DNA of 64,000 bases, from NCBI GenBank assembly GCA_965278965.1, contig OZ257127.1:3596001-3660000 (forward strand), in the 5' to 3' direction. Below are positions 8,961 through 18,123 of this stretch, piece by piece. The notes under the pieces are model-generated. The model did not search any database, had not been told where the DNA came from, and saw only the letters and a list, made by a program, of their open reading frames with translations. This DNA is from UBA10649 sp965278965 (GTDB lineage: Bacteria > Actinomycetota > Actinomycetes > S36-B12). Made by a program: the position numbers and the translations under genes. Numbering within the stretch: position 1 is the first letter of the stretch; the number at the start of each line of letters is the position of its first letter.

Positions 8961-9700
8961 GTGACGAACGGCACGGACGACGGCCTGATCCGTCTGCAGA
9001 AAGTCCTGGCGGCGGCCGGTCTCGGAAGCCGCCGCGCCTGCGAGGCGCTCATCGAGGAAGGCCGCGTCGAGGTCGACGGCAAACGCGTGCGTGAGCAGGG
9101 GATGCGGGTCGACCCGCGCACGGCGCTGATTCGCGTCGACGGAGAGCGCGTCCCGACCGCTCCGGACATCCTGGTCTTCGCGTTCAACAAGCCGCGCGGT
9201 GTGATCTCGACGATGTCGGACGACGAGGGTCGCCCGTGCGTCGGCGACTGGGTCGCTGGCAGGAACGAACGGCTCTTCCACGTCGGCCGGCTCGACGCCG
9301 ACACCGAGGGCCTGCTGATCCTCACGAACGACGGTGAGCTCGCCAACCGACTCAGTCACCCGCGCAACGAGATCGCGAAGACCTACGTCGCGACGGTGCG
9401 CGGGCAGGTGCTGCCGTCGGCCCTTCGTGAGCTGCGCGACGGCGTCGAGCTCGAGGACGGCTTCTCGCAGGTTGACTCCGCGCGAATCATGCAGAAGGCA
9501 CCGGACCGGACGCTCATCGAGGTCGTGATCCACTCCGGGCGCAACCGGATCGTGCGGCGGATGCTGGAGGCTGTCGGGCACCCGGTGACCGACCTCGTCC
9601 GGACGACGGTCGGTCCGCTGCATCTGGGGCAGCAGAGGCCCGGGGTCGTCCGTTCCGTCACCGGCAAGGAGCTCCGCGAGCTCTACACCGCCGTCGGTCT

Positions 9701-9704
<4 letters not shown>
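8961..9704 (+). CDS. rluB: 23S rRNA pseudouridine synthase, RluB/RsuA family
   Basis: Isomerises a uridine in ribosomal RNA; in its scpB neighbourhood this is normally the RluB-type 23S enzyme. An S4 RNA-binding domain covers about residues 10-60 (RLQKVLAAAGLGSRRACEAL). The catalytic block FNKPRGVIST follows, with catalytic Asp112 in GRLDADTEGLLILTNDG. GTG 8961 lies one base after the scpB stop, preceded by GGGGGAG, and gives 247 residues. The longer frame upstream overlaps scpB and was not chosen. It converges with the EAL gene, and the two stops overlap by 4 bases. Confidence 0.94.
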
Positions 9705-10977
<1,273 letters not shown>

Positions 10978-10981
<4 letters not shown>

Positions 10982-12519
10982 GGTCGGCCCGCCGGCCCGC
11001 TGGCGGCCAGCACCGCATCATCGACTACACGGAGCAGGTCGCGGACGTCGATCGGCTTGGTCAGGTACGCCGCCGCGCCGGCGCTGAGGATTCGCTGGAC
11101 CTGTCCGCGCGTCGCATCGGCGCTGACGATGACGACCGGCACGGTCGACGTCTCCGGGTGGTCGCGCAGCTGCCGGAGCACCTCCTCACCGTCGAGGTCC
11201 GGCAGGTGCAGGTCGAGCAGGACGACGGCCGGGCGATGCTGACGGGCGAGCTCGACGCCCAAGGTGCCTTGCATCGTCGCCACGACCTGGACGTTGGGGC
11301 GCACCGACAAGATGCGCTCGACGAGGGTGACGTTGGACGCGTTGTCCTCGACGTGCAGGACCACTGCACGCTGGTCGGAGCTGGGAATCTCGATACCGGG
11401 GAGGCCGCCGAGACGCTCGACCCGCTCGACTGGACCTTCGACCCGCGGCAGGGTGAGGCTGAACGTGCTGCCTTGGCCGAGGGCGATGCTCGACGCGGTC
11501 AGGGTGCCGCCCATCGCCTCGGTGAGCTTCTTCGACAGCGCCAGGCCGATCCCGGTGCCCTCCTCACCTGTCTGCTCGGCACCGAGGCGCTCGAACGGCG
11601 TGAACAGGAGGTCGAGCCGGTCGGCGGCGATGCCGATCCCGGTGTCCCGCACGTCGATCCGAAGGGAGGTCGGCGTCTGCTCGCAGCGCACGAGGATGCT
11701 GCCCTGCGCGCGGTTGTACTTGATCGCGTTGGACAGCAAGTTGAGCAGCACCTGCTTGACCCGCTGGCGGTCGGCGAACACGTGACAGGCACATGCTCCA
11801 GTGTCGACGTGGACGGTGATTCCGCGCTGCTGTGCCAGCGGGCGGATCAAACTGACGGCGTCGTCTAGGACGTCGCTGGCGAGGACGGCCTCGGGCGACA
11901 AGGTGAGCTCGCCGGCCTCGACCCGGGAGATGTCGAGGACCTCGTTGATCAGCGTGAGGAGGTGTCGGCCGCCCTTCAGGACGTGGTCGACGGAGTCTCG
12001 CTGCACGTCCGTCAGGTCGTCGAGCTCGAGGAGCTGGCCGAAGCCGATGATCGCGTTGAGAGGTGTTCGCAGCTCGTGGCTCATCCGGGACAGGAACTGG
12101 CTCTTGGACAGGTTCGCGGCCTCCGCCGCCTGCGTGGCGGCGCGCAGCTCCTCCTCGGCACGGCGCCGCTTGTCGATGTCGACGAGGTAGGTCAGGATCA
12201 GCGACTCCCCGGCCACGTCATGGCCGTCCGGGTTGCTGTCCAGCGGGATGATGGTCGCCGAGACCCAGCGGTACTCCCTGGTGTCGTCGGCGATCCGGTA
12301 CTCGGCGGAGCCCGAGGCGAAGGCGCCTTCGGCCACGGCATCGAGCATCGCGCGCGCGTCCTGGAGGTCGTCGGGGTGGACCCGCTGAGCGAGGGGGAGC
12401 TCCCGGGTCAACGCTGCCGGGTCGATACCCAGCTCCCGGCGCAGGTTCGGGCTGACGTACGTGACCCGTCGGTCGGGCATCGAGGTGACGACGACGACCG
12501 TCGGGCCGAAGGTCAGCAC
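10978..12519 (-). CDS. PAS-histidine kinase-receiver hybrid, likely downstream half of a split hybrid kinase
   Basis: A 513-residue cytoplasmic protein if begun at GTG 12519. A PAS fold (RRVTYVSPNLRRELGI onward, residues about 10-120) is followed by the H-box FLSRMSHELRTPLNAI, the N-box LNLLSNAIKY, G1 DTGIGIAADRLD and G2 GTGIGLALSKK. A receiver domain with Asp in LLDLHLPDLDG ends the protein. The GTG overlaps the TGA of the upstream sensor gene by 7 bases in the -1 frame. The sensor lacks any output domain and this protein lacks a sensor, so the two look like one gene interrupted by a one-base loss. They could instead be a coupled two-cistron kinase. Confidence 0.85.
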
Positions 12520-13451
12520 GTCGGCAGGAATGCACGCGTCCCGGCGAGTTCGTCGAGGGTGGCGGCCAGGGATCGCGTCCGCTCCTCGGCGATTCGCTCG
12601 GCGTACTCGTTTCGGCGGAGCAGGCCGGCGGCGATGATCGCCGCGAGGAGGCCGGCAATGAGTCCGGCGATGAGCGCCACCCATGGCATCGCCGCCGTCA
12701 GCGGTCCGATCAGCGGTGTGCGGGCACCGACGGTGAGTTTCCACGTGTCCGCTCCGACGGCGATCGGCCGGGTCGTGACGCCTGCGATCCCGTCGACCGG
12801 GATCTGCTCGTCGGTCGTGAGGACGACACTGTCCAGCGAGGCGTCCGGCGAGGCGAACAGTGCCGCCCGCAGGTCAGCGAACGCCGAGTTCAGACCGAGG
12901 TCCGCAGGTTGGTCGCTGGCGATGCTCTCTTGGAACGCGACCGTGTCTGCCCCGGCAGTGCGAGCGTAGATCGTGCGCCGCATGTCACCAGCGCCGACGA
13001 CGTCGGTGACGAGGGCCGGTTCGTCGAGGCTCGCGGCGCGTGCGAGGAGCGCTTCGAACGCCGGGTCCAGATCGCTGGCGGACGCGACCGGCTGTCCCGC
13101 CATCTCGGTGATCGCGAAGCCATCGGGCGTGGGGGAGGCCAGCCCAACGGCCGTGGTGCGGCCGGCGATCCGAGGTCCGGCGAGCTGGTCGAACAGGGCC
13201 GCGACGTCCTCGTCGCCGGTGTCGCCGATCGCGGCGAGCGAGGACAGGGACGCGTTGACGGTCCCCATTCCGTTGCTGACGATGATCGCCGCCTCGTCGG
13301 CGCGCTCGGTCAGCAGGCGGCGCTCCTGCTCGGCGGCAGCGTGACCGAGGAGGACGAACGCGAGGACGGCGGCGGCGCTGACGATGACAAGCACGAGCAG
13401 GGGAATCGGCGACAGCAGGGCTCGGGCCAGGCGCGACAACGACGTCTTCAT
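12513..13451 (-). CDS. Membrane-anchored CHASE-like sensor, likely upstream half of a split hybrid kinase
   Basis: A 312-residue protein with a transmembrane helix at about 16-36, an extracellular region of some 215 residues and a second helix at about 255-277. A cytoplasmic linker helix (NEYAERIAEERTRSLAATLDELAG) then stops abruptly at LPTC. The two-helix, large-loop layout and the ERRLLTERADEAA segment resemble CHASE-type ligand-sensing modules, but the ligand is unknown. ATG 13451 is preceded by GAAGGGGG. In hybrid kinases the same linker normally runs straight into a PAS domain, and here that domain lies immediately downstream in the -1 frame. Confidence 0.78.
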   Translation of the reverse strand: MKTSLSRLARALLSPIPLLVLVIVSAAAVLAFVLLGHAAAEQERRLLTERADEAAIIVSNGMGTVNASLSSLAAIGDTGDEDVAALFDQLAGPRIAGRTTAVGLASPTPDGFAITEMAGQPVASASDLDPAFEALLARAASLDEPALVTDVVGAGDMRRTIYARTAGADTVAFQESIASDQPADLGLNSAFADLRAALFASPDASLDSVVLTTDEQIPVDGIAGVTTRPIAVGADTWKLTVGARTPLIGPLTAAMPWVALIAGLIAGLLAAIIAAGLLRRNEYAERIAEERTRSLAATLDELAGTRAFLPTC

Positions 13452-13703
13452 CGTCGAGCCCCCTTCACCGGGGCCGGTGCTTCGCACGTCTGGACCTGCA
13501 GCTCGCCGTGCTGGGTGGCGACCGACCTGGAATACGCGTCGGCACACGTTGGCCCCGGAATATCCCGATGTCAAGCATTTGCCCGATTTGCCGGGGATAC
13601 GGCGCGGCCCGGTCGCTTGAGGCCCGCTCGCTAGAGTGACGCCCTCAAGGACGTGAGAGCGCGGTGCGCCGCGTCCGCCGATGCGAAGTGTGAGGAGCCG
13701 GCC

Positions 13704-14066
13704 GTGCCTTTGCGTGGGATCCGCGGCGCCACATGCCTGCAGGAGAACGACGCCGAGGAGATGCGCGCGGCGGTGCGCGAGCTGCTCGGCGAGGTCATGA
13801 CCCGCAACGGGATCACGGCCGACCAGGTCATCAGCGTGATCCTCACCGCCACCCCCGATCTGGACTGCGCGTTCCCGGCCGCCGGTGCCCGGGACTTCGG
13901 CCTGACCGACGTGCCACTGCTGTGCGCCCAGGAGATCGACGTCGCCGGCGCGCTCCCGCGCGTCGTGCGGATCCTCATGCACGCCGACCTCGAAGGCCCA
14001 CGGTCGGCGATCACGCACGTCTACCTGCGGGGGGCCGAGGTGCTGCGCCAGGACCTCGTCCAGTGA
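13704..14066 (+). CDS. aroH: Chorismate mutase, AroH type
   Basis: Converts chorismate to prephenate, the branch point for Phe and Tyr. The 120 residues follow the trimeric AroH fold. PLRGIRGATCLQEND carries the conserved N-terminal Arg and AGALPRVVRILMHAD the C-terminal one. GTG 13704 is preceded by GAGGAG (13692-13697), and the longer frame upstream is not conserved. A TAGAGT hexamer at 13632-13637 is a possible -10 element. GTG of tyrA overlaps its stop, so the prephenate made here is handed to the next gene product. Confidence 0.93.
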   Translation: MPLRGIRGATCLQENDAEEMRAAVRELLGEVMTRNGITADQVISVILTATPDLDCAFPAAGARDFGLTDVPLLCAQEIDVAGALPRVVRILMHADLEGPRSAITHVYLRGAEVLRQDLVQ

Positions 14067-15148
14067 GCGACCCCGGGGTGCTCGGCGGTCCGGTCCTGGT
14101 CGTCGGTACCGGGTTGATCGGTGCGTCGGTCGCGCTGTCGCTGCGTCGTGCGGGAGTCGAGACGCTGCTGTCCGACGTCGATGTCGAGAACCTCGCCCTT
14201 GCCGTCGGCGCGGGTGCGGGCCGGGAGGTCGCCGACGACGACAAGCCGTCCCTCGTCGTCGTGGCGGTGCCGCCGCGCATCGCGGCGCAGGTTCTGGCGG
14301 ACGCGTCGGCCGCCTACCCGCACGCCACGCTCACCGACACCACGAGCGTGAAGGAACGCGTGCTCGCCGACGCCGTGGCGCGGGGAGCCGATCCGCAGCG
14401 ACTGGTCGGTGGGCATCCCATGGCCGGCCGCGAGGTCTCCGGTCCGAGCGGTTCGCGGGCGGACCTTCTCGATGACCGGCTGTGGGTTCTCACCCCGTTG
14501 CCGGAGTCCGGCGTCGAGCATGTCCGGCAGGCCCACCGGCTCGTGTCGGCGTGCGGGGCGTACCCGGTCGAGATGAGTCTCGCCGACCATGACGCGGCGG
14601 TGGCGCTGGTGTCCCACACCCCGCAGGTCCTCGCCAGCGTGCTGGCCGCCCAGCTCGTCGACTCCGACCCCGATCAGGTCCGGGTCGCCGGCCAGGGGCT
14701 GCGCGACATGACGCGGATCGCGGGATCGAACGTCGGACTGTGGACCGAGATCCTCGACGCCAACGCCGAGCACGTCGCGGCGGTGCTGGACAAGATCGTC
14801 GCGTCGCTGTCGCAGACCGCCGCGTCGTTGCGCGCCCGGGGCGGCGACCTCGACGCGCAGCTCGGCGGCATGCTCGAGGCCGGGGCCGCCGGGCAGCGGC
14901 TCATCCCGGGCAAGCACGGTGCCGCGCCGTCCGCGTACCGCGAGGTCGTGGTGCTGCTCGCGGACAAGCCTGGCGAGCTCGGCCGGCTGTTCGGCGCCGC
15001 CGCCGAGGCCGAGATCAGCGTCGAGGACGTGCGCATCGAGCACGTTCTGGGCCGGCCCAGCGGGTTGGTCGCCCTGTTCGTGCGGCCGGAGGCGGGGGAG
15101 GACCTGGCCTACGCGCTGACCGAGCGCGGCTTCGACGTCCGCACCTGA
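14063..15148 (+). CDS. tyrA: Prephenate dehydrogenase with ACT domain
   Basis: NAD(P)-dependent oxidative decarboxylation of prephenate towards tyrosine. The protein is 361 residues from GTG 14063, which overlaps the aroH stop (GTGA). Its Rossmann motif VLVVGTGLIGASVALSL is at the N-terminus. GGHPMAGREVSGPSG and LVSHTPQVLAS are characteristic TyrA blocks. The C-terminal about 75 residues (VVVLLADKPGELGRLFGAA) form an ACT domain, so allosteric control by an amino acid, probably tyrosine, is expected. It is followed by a 107-base gap rich in C before cmk. Confidence 0.94.
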   Translation: MSDPGVLGGPVLVVGTGLIGASVALSLRRAGVETLLSDVDVENLALAVGAGAGREVADDDKPSLVVVAVPPRIAAQVLADASAAYPHATLTDTTSVKERVLADAVARGADPQRLVGGHPMAGREVSGPSGSRADLLDDRLWVLTPLPESGVEHVRQAHRLVSACGAYPVEMSLADHDAAVALVSHTPQVLASVLAAQLVDSDPDQVRVAGQGLRDMTRIAGSNVGLWTEILDANAEHVAAVLDKIVASLSQTAASLRARGGDLDAQLGGMLEAGAAGQRLIPGKHGAAPSAYREVVVLLADKPGELGRLFGAAAEAEISVEDVRIEHVLGRPSGLVALFVRPEAGEDLAYALTERGFDVRT

Positions 15149-15243
15149 CTCGCCGACCCCCGCCCCCCTTCCGCCGCCGTCCCGCACGTCCGTCCCGTCC
15201 CGTCCCGCACGTCCCATCCGGGATGGCTGTTCTGGCGCGGCAG

Positions 15244-15249
15244 TAGGGT
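15244..15249 (+). promoter_or_regulatory. Probable -10 element (TAGGGT) for cmk
   Basis: TAGGGT lies 6 bases before the cmk ATG with no Shine-Dalgarno between, the leaderless pattern. It suggests cmk-der is transcribed separately from aroH-tyrA. Confidence 0.5.
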
Positions 15250-15255
15250 CGTCGC

Positions 15256-15951
15256 ATGCGCGCACCGGTGATCGCCGTCGACGGAACGGCCGGCTCCGGC
15301 AAGTCCAGCGTGTCCCGCGCGGTGGCCTCCCAGCGCGGACTGCGCTACCTCGACACCGGCGCCATGTACCGGGCGGTGACCTGGGCGGTCCTCGACGCGC
15401 AGGTCGACGAGCACGACGCGGACGCGGTCGCCGAGCTCGCCGCGGGCGTCGTCCTGGCGAGTGGGACCGATCCAGCGGCACCGTCGATCCACGTCGGTGA
15501 CGTGGACGTGACCGTCGCCGTGCGCAGCGAAGCCGTCACCGCCGCGGTAAGCGCCGTGAGCGCGGTACCGGCCGTCCGGGAGCGCCTGGTCGCGCTGCAG
15601 CGCGCAGCGGTGCGCGAAGCACTCGACGGCGGACTGGGCATCGTCGTCGAAGGCCGCGACATCACCACGGTCGTGCTCCCGGACGCCGACCTCCTGCTGT
15701 TCGTGACGGCCGATCCCGCGGTGCGCGCGGCCCGGCGTGCGGCGCAACACGCCGAGCTCGTCCGCGCGGAGGTCGATGTCTTCGCAACCGAGGCCGCCCT
15801 GCGCGCCCGTGACGCCAAGGACTCCAGTCGGGACGCTTCACCGCTGGCGCAGGCACCGGGCGCGATCGTCGTCGACACGAGCCATGCGACGTTGGACGAG
15901 TCCGTCGCGCAGGTGCTCGCACTCGTCGACGCGCTCCCGGACCCGTCGTGA
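15256..15951 (+). CDS. cmk: Cytidylate kinase
   Basis: Phosphorylates CMP and dCMP with ATP. The 231-residue protein starts with the P-loop VIAVDGTAGSGKSSVSRAV, has YLDTGAMYRAVTW for nucleotide-monophosphate binding and VVEGRDITTVVLPDADL as the LID-side conserved block. The C-terminal RARDAKDSSRDASPL segment is typical. The GTG of the following acyltransferase-like gene overlaps its stop by 4 bases. Confidence 0.96.
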   Translation: MRAPVIAVDGTAGSGKSSVSRAVASQRGLRYLDTGAMYRAVTWAVLDAQVDEHDADAVAELAAGVVLASGTDPAAPSIHVGDVDVTVAVRSEAVTAAVSAVSAVPAVRERLVALQRAAVREALDGGLGIVVEGRDITTVVLPDADLLLFVTADPAVRAARRAAQHAELVRAEVDVFATEAALRARDAKDSSRDASPLAQAPGAIVVDTSHATLDESVAQVLALVDALPDPS

Positions 15952-16592
15952 CGATCGCCGCTCCCGTCCGCGGGTCTTTGACGATGCCGTCATGGTCCGG
16001 TGCCGCGCACACCCGCAACCTCGCGTCGCTGCTCCTGAACCGCGCGTACCGGCTGCGCTCGCACGGGGCCTTCCACGTCGGCACGACGGGACCGGTGCTG
16101 CTCGTCGTAGCCAGCGACGCGGCGCTCGCTGGGGTCGTCGTCCAGGCGGTTTCCCCGCGCCCGGTGCACGTGATGGCGAGCCCGGCCGCCATGGCCGCGC
16201 TGCCTGCCGGCCTCCTGCGCGCGACTGGTGCGATCGCCGTCGAGGGACCGACCGCCGTCAGCGCACAGCAAGCTGCCCGCGCAGCGCTGGAGGACGGTCG
16301 CGCGGTCGCCGTCTGCGGCTCCGAGGCGCCGGTCGCCTACCTCGCGGCCGTGTCGGGGGCGCCGGTCGTCCCCGTGGTGATCCTGGGCGTCGACGGTCGT
16401 GTCCCGACCGACCCGCCGCGCCCGAGGAGCGAGATCGACGTGTACGTGTCGGCACCGGTGCACGTCGACGTCCCCGGCGACCCGCTGCGTTCCGCGACGC
16501 GGCTCGCGGTCGCGGAGCAGGTGCGCCAGATAGTTGCGGACGCGATGGACCGGGCCGGTCGACGGTCAGGACGAACGAAGGTGGAGCGATGA
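15948..16592 (+). CDS. Degenerate PlsC-like acyltransferase homologue, probably inactive
   Basis: A 214-residue protein in the cmk-der position that usually holds a lysophospholipid acyltransferase. The layout of that family is recognisable: GPVLLVVASDAALAG (49-62) aligns with the GPVIVAANHxxxxDG block, and APVVPVVILG (138-147) with the strand after the PEGT motif. The catalytic HX4D is gone, with Ser56 and Ala61 in place of His and Asp. The PEGT substrate motif reads CGSEA. It stays open and overlaps both neighbours by 4 bases, so it is maintained as a gene. Its role is unknown; a non-catalytic scaffold or mere decay are both possible. Confidence 0.6.
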   Translation: MTIAAPVRGSLTMPSWSGAAHTRNLASLLLNRAYRLRSHGAFHVGTTGPVLLVVASDAALAGVVVQAVSPRPVHVMASPAAMAALPAGLLRATGAIAVEGPTAVSAQQAARAALEDGRAVAVCGSEAPVAYLAAVSGAPVVPVVILGVDGRVPTDPPRPRSEIDVYVSAPVHVDVPGDPLRSATRLAVAEQVRQIVADAMDRAGRRSGRTKVER

Positions 16593-18094
16593 GCGACGAA
16601 TGGGTCGCGTTCGACGTGGAGGACGACGGCGCTGACGACGACGGCGTCGAGGTGGTCGGCTTCGAGGCCGACGACGACGGCGACGAGGTCGAGGCGGCGC
16701 TTGCGGCCGCCCGCACCGAGTTCGGTGACATCGAGGCTGAGCTCGACGACCTGTTGCGCTCAGGCCCGGAGGCGGGACTGCCGGTGCTCGCGGTCGTCGG
16801 CCGGCCGAACGTCGGCAAGTCGACGCTTGTGAACCGGATCATCGGCCGGCGCGAGGCGGTCGTCGAGGACGTGCCGGGCGTGACGCGCGACCGCGTGACA
16901 TACGAGGCGGAATGGAACGGCCGACGGTTCCAGTTGCTCGACACCGGTGGGTGGGAACGCAAGTCCCGGGGCATGGCCGCGCAGATCGCGGCACAGGCCG
17001 AGCGGGCCGTGGACGACTCCGACGCGGTGCTGTTCGTCGTCGATGCCCATGTCGGACCGACCGACACCGACGAGGCGATCGTGCAGGTGCTGCGTCGGGC
17101 CGGCAAGCCGGTGATCCTCGTGGCGAACAAGGTCGACGACCAGGCGGGTGAGCTGGAGGCCGCCTCGTTGTGGGCTCTCGGCCTGGGGGAGCCGTACCCG
17201 GTTTCGGCGCTGCACGGACGCGGCTCGGGCGACCTGCTCGACGCGGCGGTCGCGGCGTTGCCGGAGGAGGGCCAGGGCCGCTCGCGGATCGGTGGTCCGC
17301 GCCGGGTCGCGCTGCTGGGCAAGCCGAACGTCGGGAAGTCGTCGCTGCTGAACGCGTTGGCCGGGGGAGAGCGCGTTGTCGTCGATCCCGTGGCCGGTAC
17401 GACGGTCGATCCCGTCGACGAGCTGATCGACCTCAAGGGCACGCTGTGGTGGTTCGTCGACACGGCGGGCATCCGGCGGCGGGCGCGGGAGTCGAGCGGG
17501 CACGAGTACTACGCGACGTTGCGCACGCAGGCTGCGCTGGACCGTGCCGAGGTCGCGGTCGTGCTCGTCGACGCGTCGGAGCCTCTGAGCGAGCAGGACG
17601 TGCGGATCATCGCGATGGCGACCGAGGCCGGTCGGGCGATCGTCCTGGCGTTCAACAAGTGGGACCTCACCGACGAGGAGCGCCGCAAGTACCTGGAGCG
17701 TGAGATCGAGCGCGACCTGGTGCAGGTGCCGTGGGCGCCGCGGGTCAACATCTCGGCCCGCACGAAGCGGCACGTCGAGAAGCTGACGCCGGCGATCGAG
17801 GAGGCCCTCGCGGGCTGGGAGACGCGCGTGTCGACCGGGCGTCTCAACCAGTTCCTCAAGGAGCTGCAGGACGCCCATCCGCACCCGCTGCGTGGCGGAC
17901 GCCAGTCCCGCATCCTCTTCGGCGCGCAGGTGTCCGCAGGCCCGCCGACCTTCGCGCTGTTCACCACCGGCTTCCTCGAGGCCGGGTACCGCCGCTTCAT
18001 CGAGCGGCGGCTGCGCGAGGAGTTCGGCTTCGTGGGCACGCCGATCCAGATCCTCATGCGCGTCCGGCAGAAGCGCTCGCGGCGTCGCGCCTGA
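16589..18094 (+). CDS. der: Ribosome assembly GTPase Der (EngA)
   Basis: Essential GTPase for 50S subunit maturation. An acidic N-terminal extension of about 60 residues precedes two G domains in tandem. The first has P-loop GRPNVGKSTLVNRI with DTGGW and NKVDD. The second has GKPNVGKSSLLNAL with DTAGI and NKWDL. A C-terminal KH-like domain follows, from about residue 400. ATG 16589 is preceded by GGTGGA and overlaps the previous stop (ATGA), giving 501 residues. The frame is open far upstream but only from 16589 is it conserved. Confidence 0.97.
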   Translation: MSDEWVAFDVEDDGADDDGVEVVGFEADDDGDEVEAALAAARTEFGDIEAELDDLLRSGPEAGLPVLAVVGRPNVGKSTLVNRIIGRREAVVEDVPGVTRDRVTYEAEWNGRRFQLLDTGGWERKSRGMAAQIAAQAERAVDDSDAVLFVVDAHVGPTDTDEAIVQVLRRAGKPVILVANKVDDQAGELEAASLWALGLGEPYPVSALHGRGSGDLLDAAVAALPEEGQGRSRIGGPRRVALLGKPNVGKSSLLNALAGGERVVVDPVAGTTVDPVDELIDLKGTLWWFVDTAGIRRRARESSGHEYYATLRTQAALDRAEVAVVLVDASEPLSEQDVRIIAMATEAGRAIVLAFNKWDLTDEERRKYLEREIERDLVQVPWAPRVNISARTKRHVEKLTPAIEEALAGWETRVSTGRLNQFLKELQDAHPHPLRGGRQSRILFGAQVSAGPPTFALFTTGFLEAGYRRFIERRLREEFGFVGTPIQILMRVRQKRSRRRA

Positions 18095-18123
18095 CGTGTG
18101 CCGGGCGTATCGCCAGGGCGAGA

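Noticed and set aside
12500..12560. Programmed -1 ribosomal frameshifting joining the two kinase halves
   Set aside because: No X XXY YYZ slippery heptamer or following stable hairpin is apparent. Coupling or a base error are simpler.
15149..15243. C-rich stretch with repeated CCCGTCCCGCACGTCC-like units before cmk as a regulatory repeat
   Set aside because: The units are few and imperfect, no structure forms, and the nearby TAGGGT explains cmk expression.
18095..18123. Terminator between convergent der and acyl-CoA ligase genes
   Set aside because: No inverted repeat of useful length was found in the 29-base gap.
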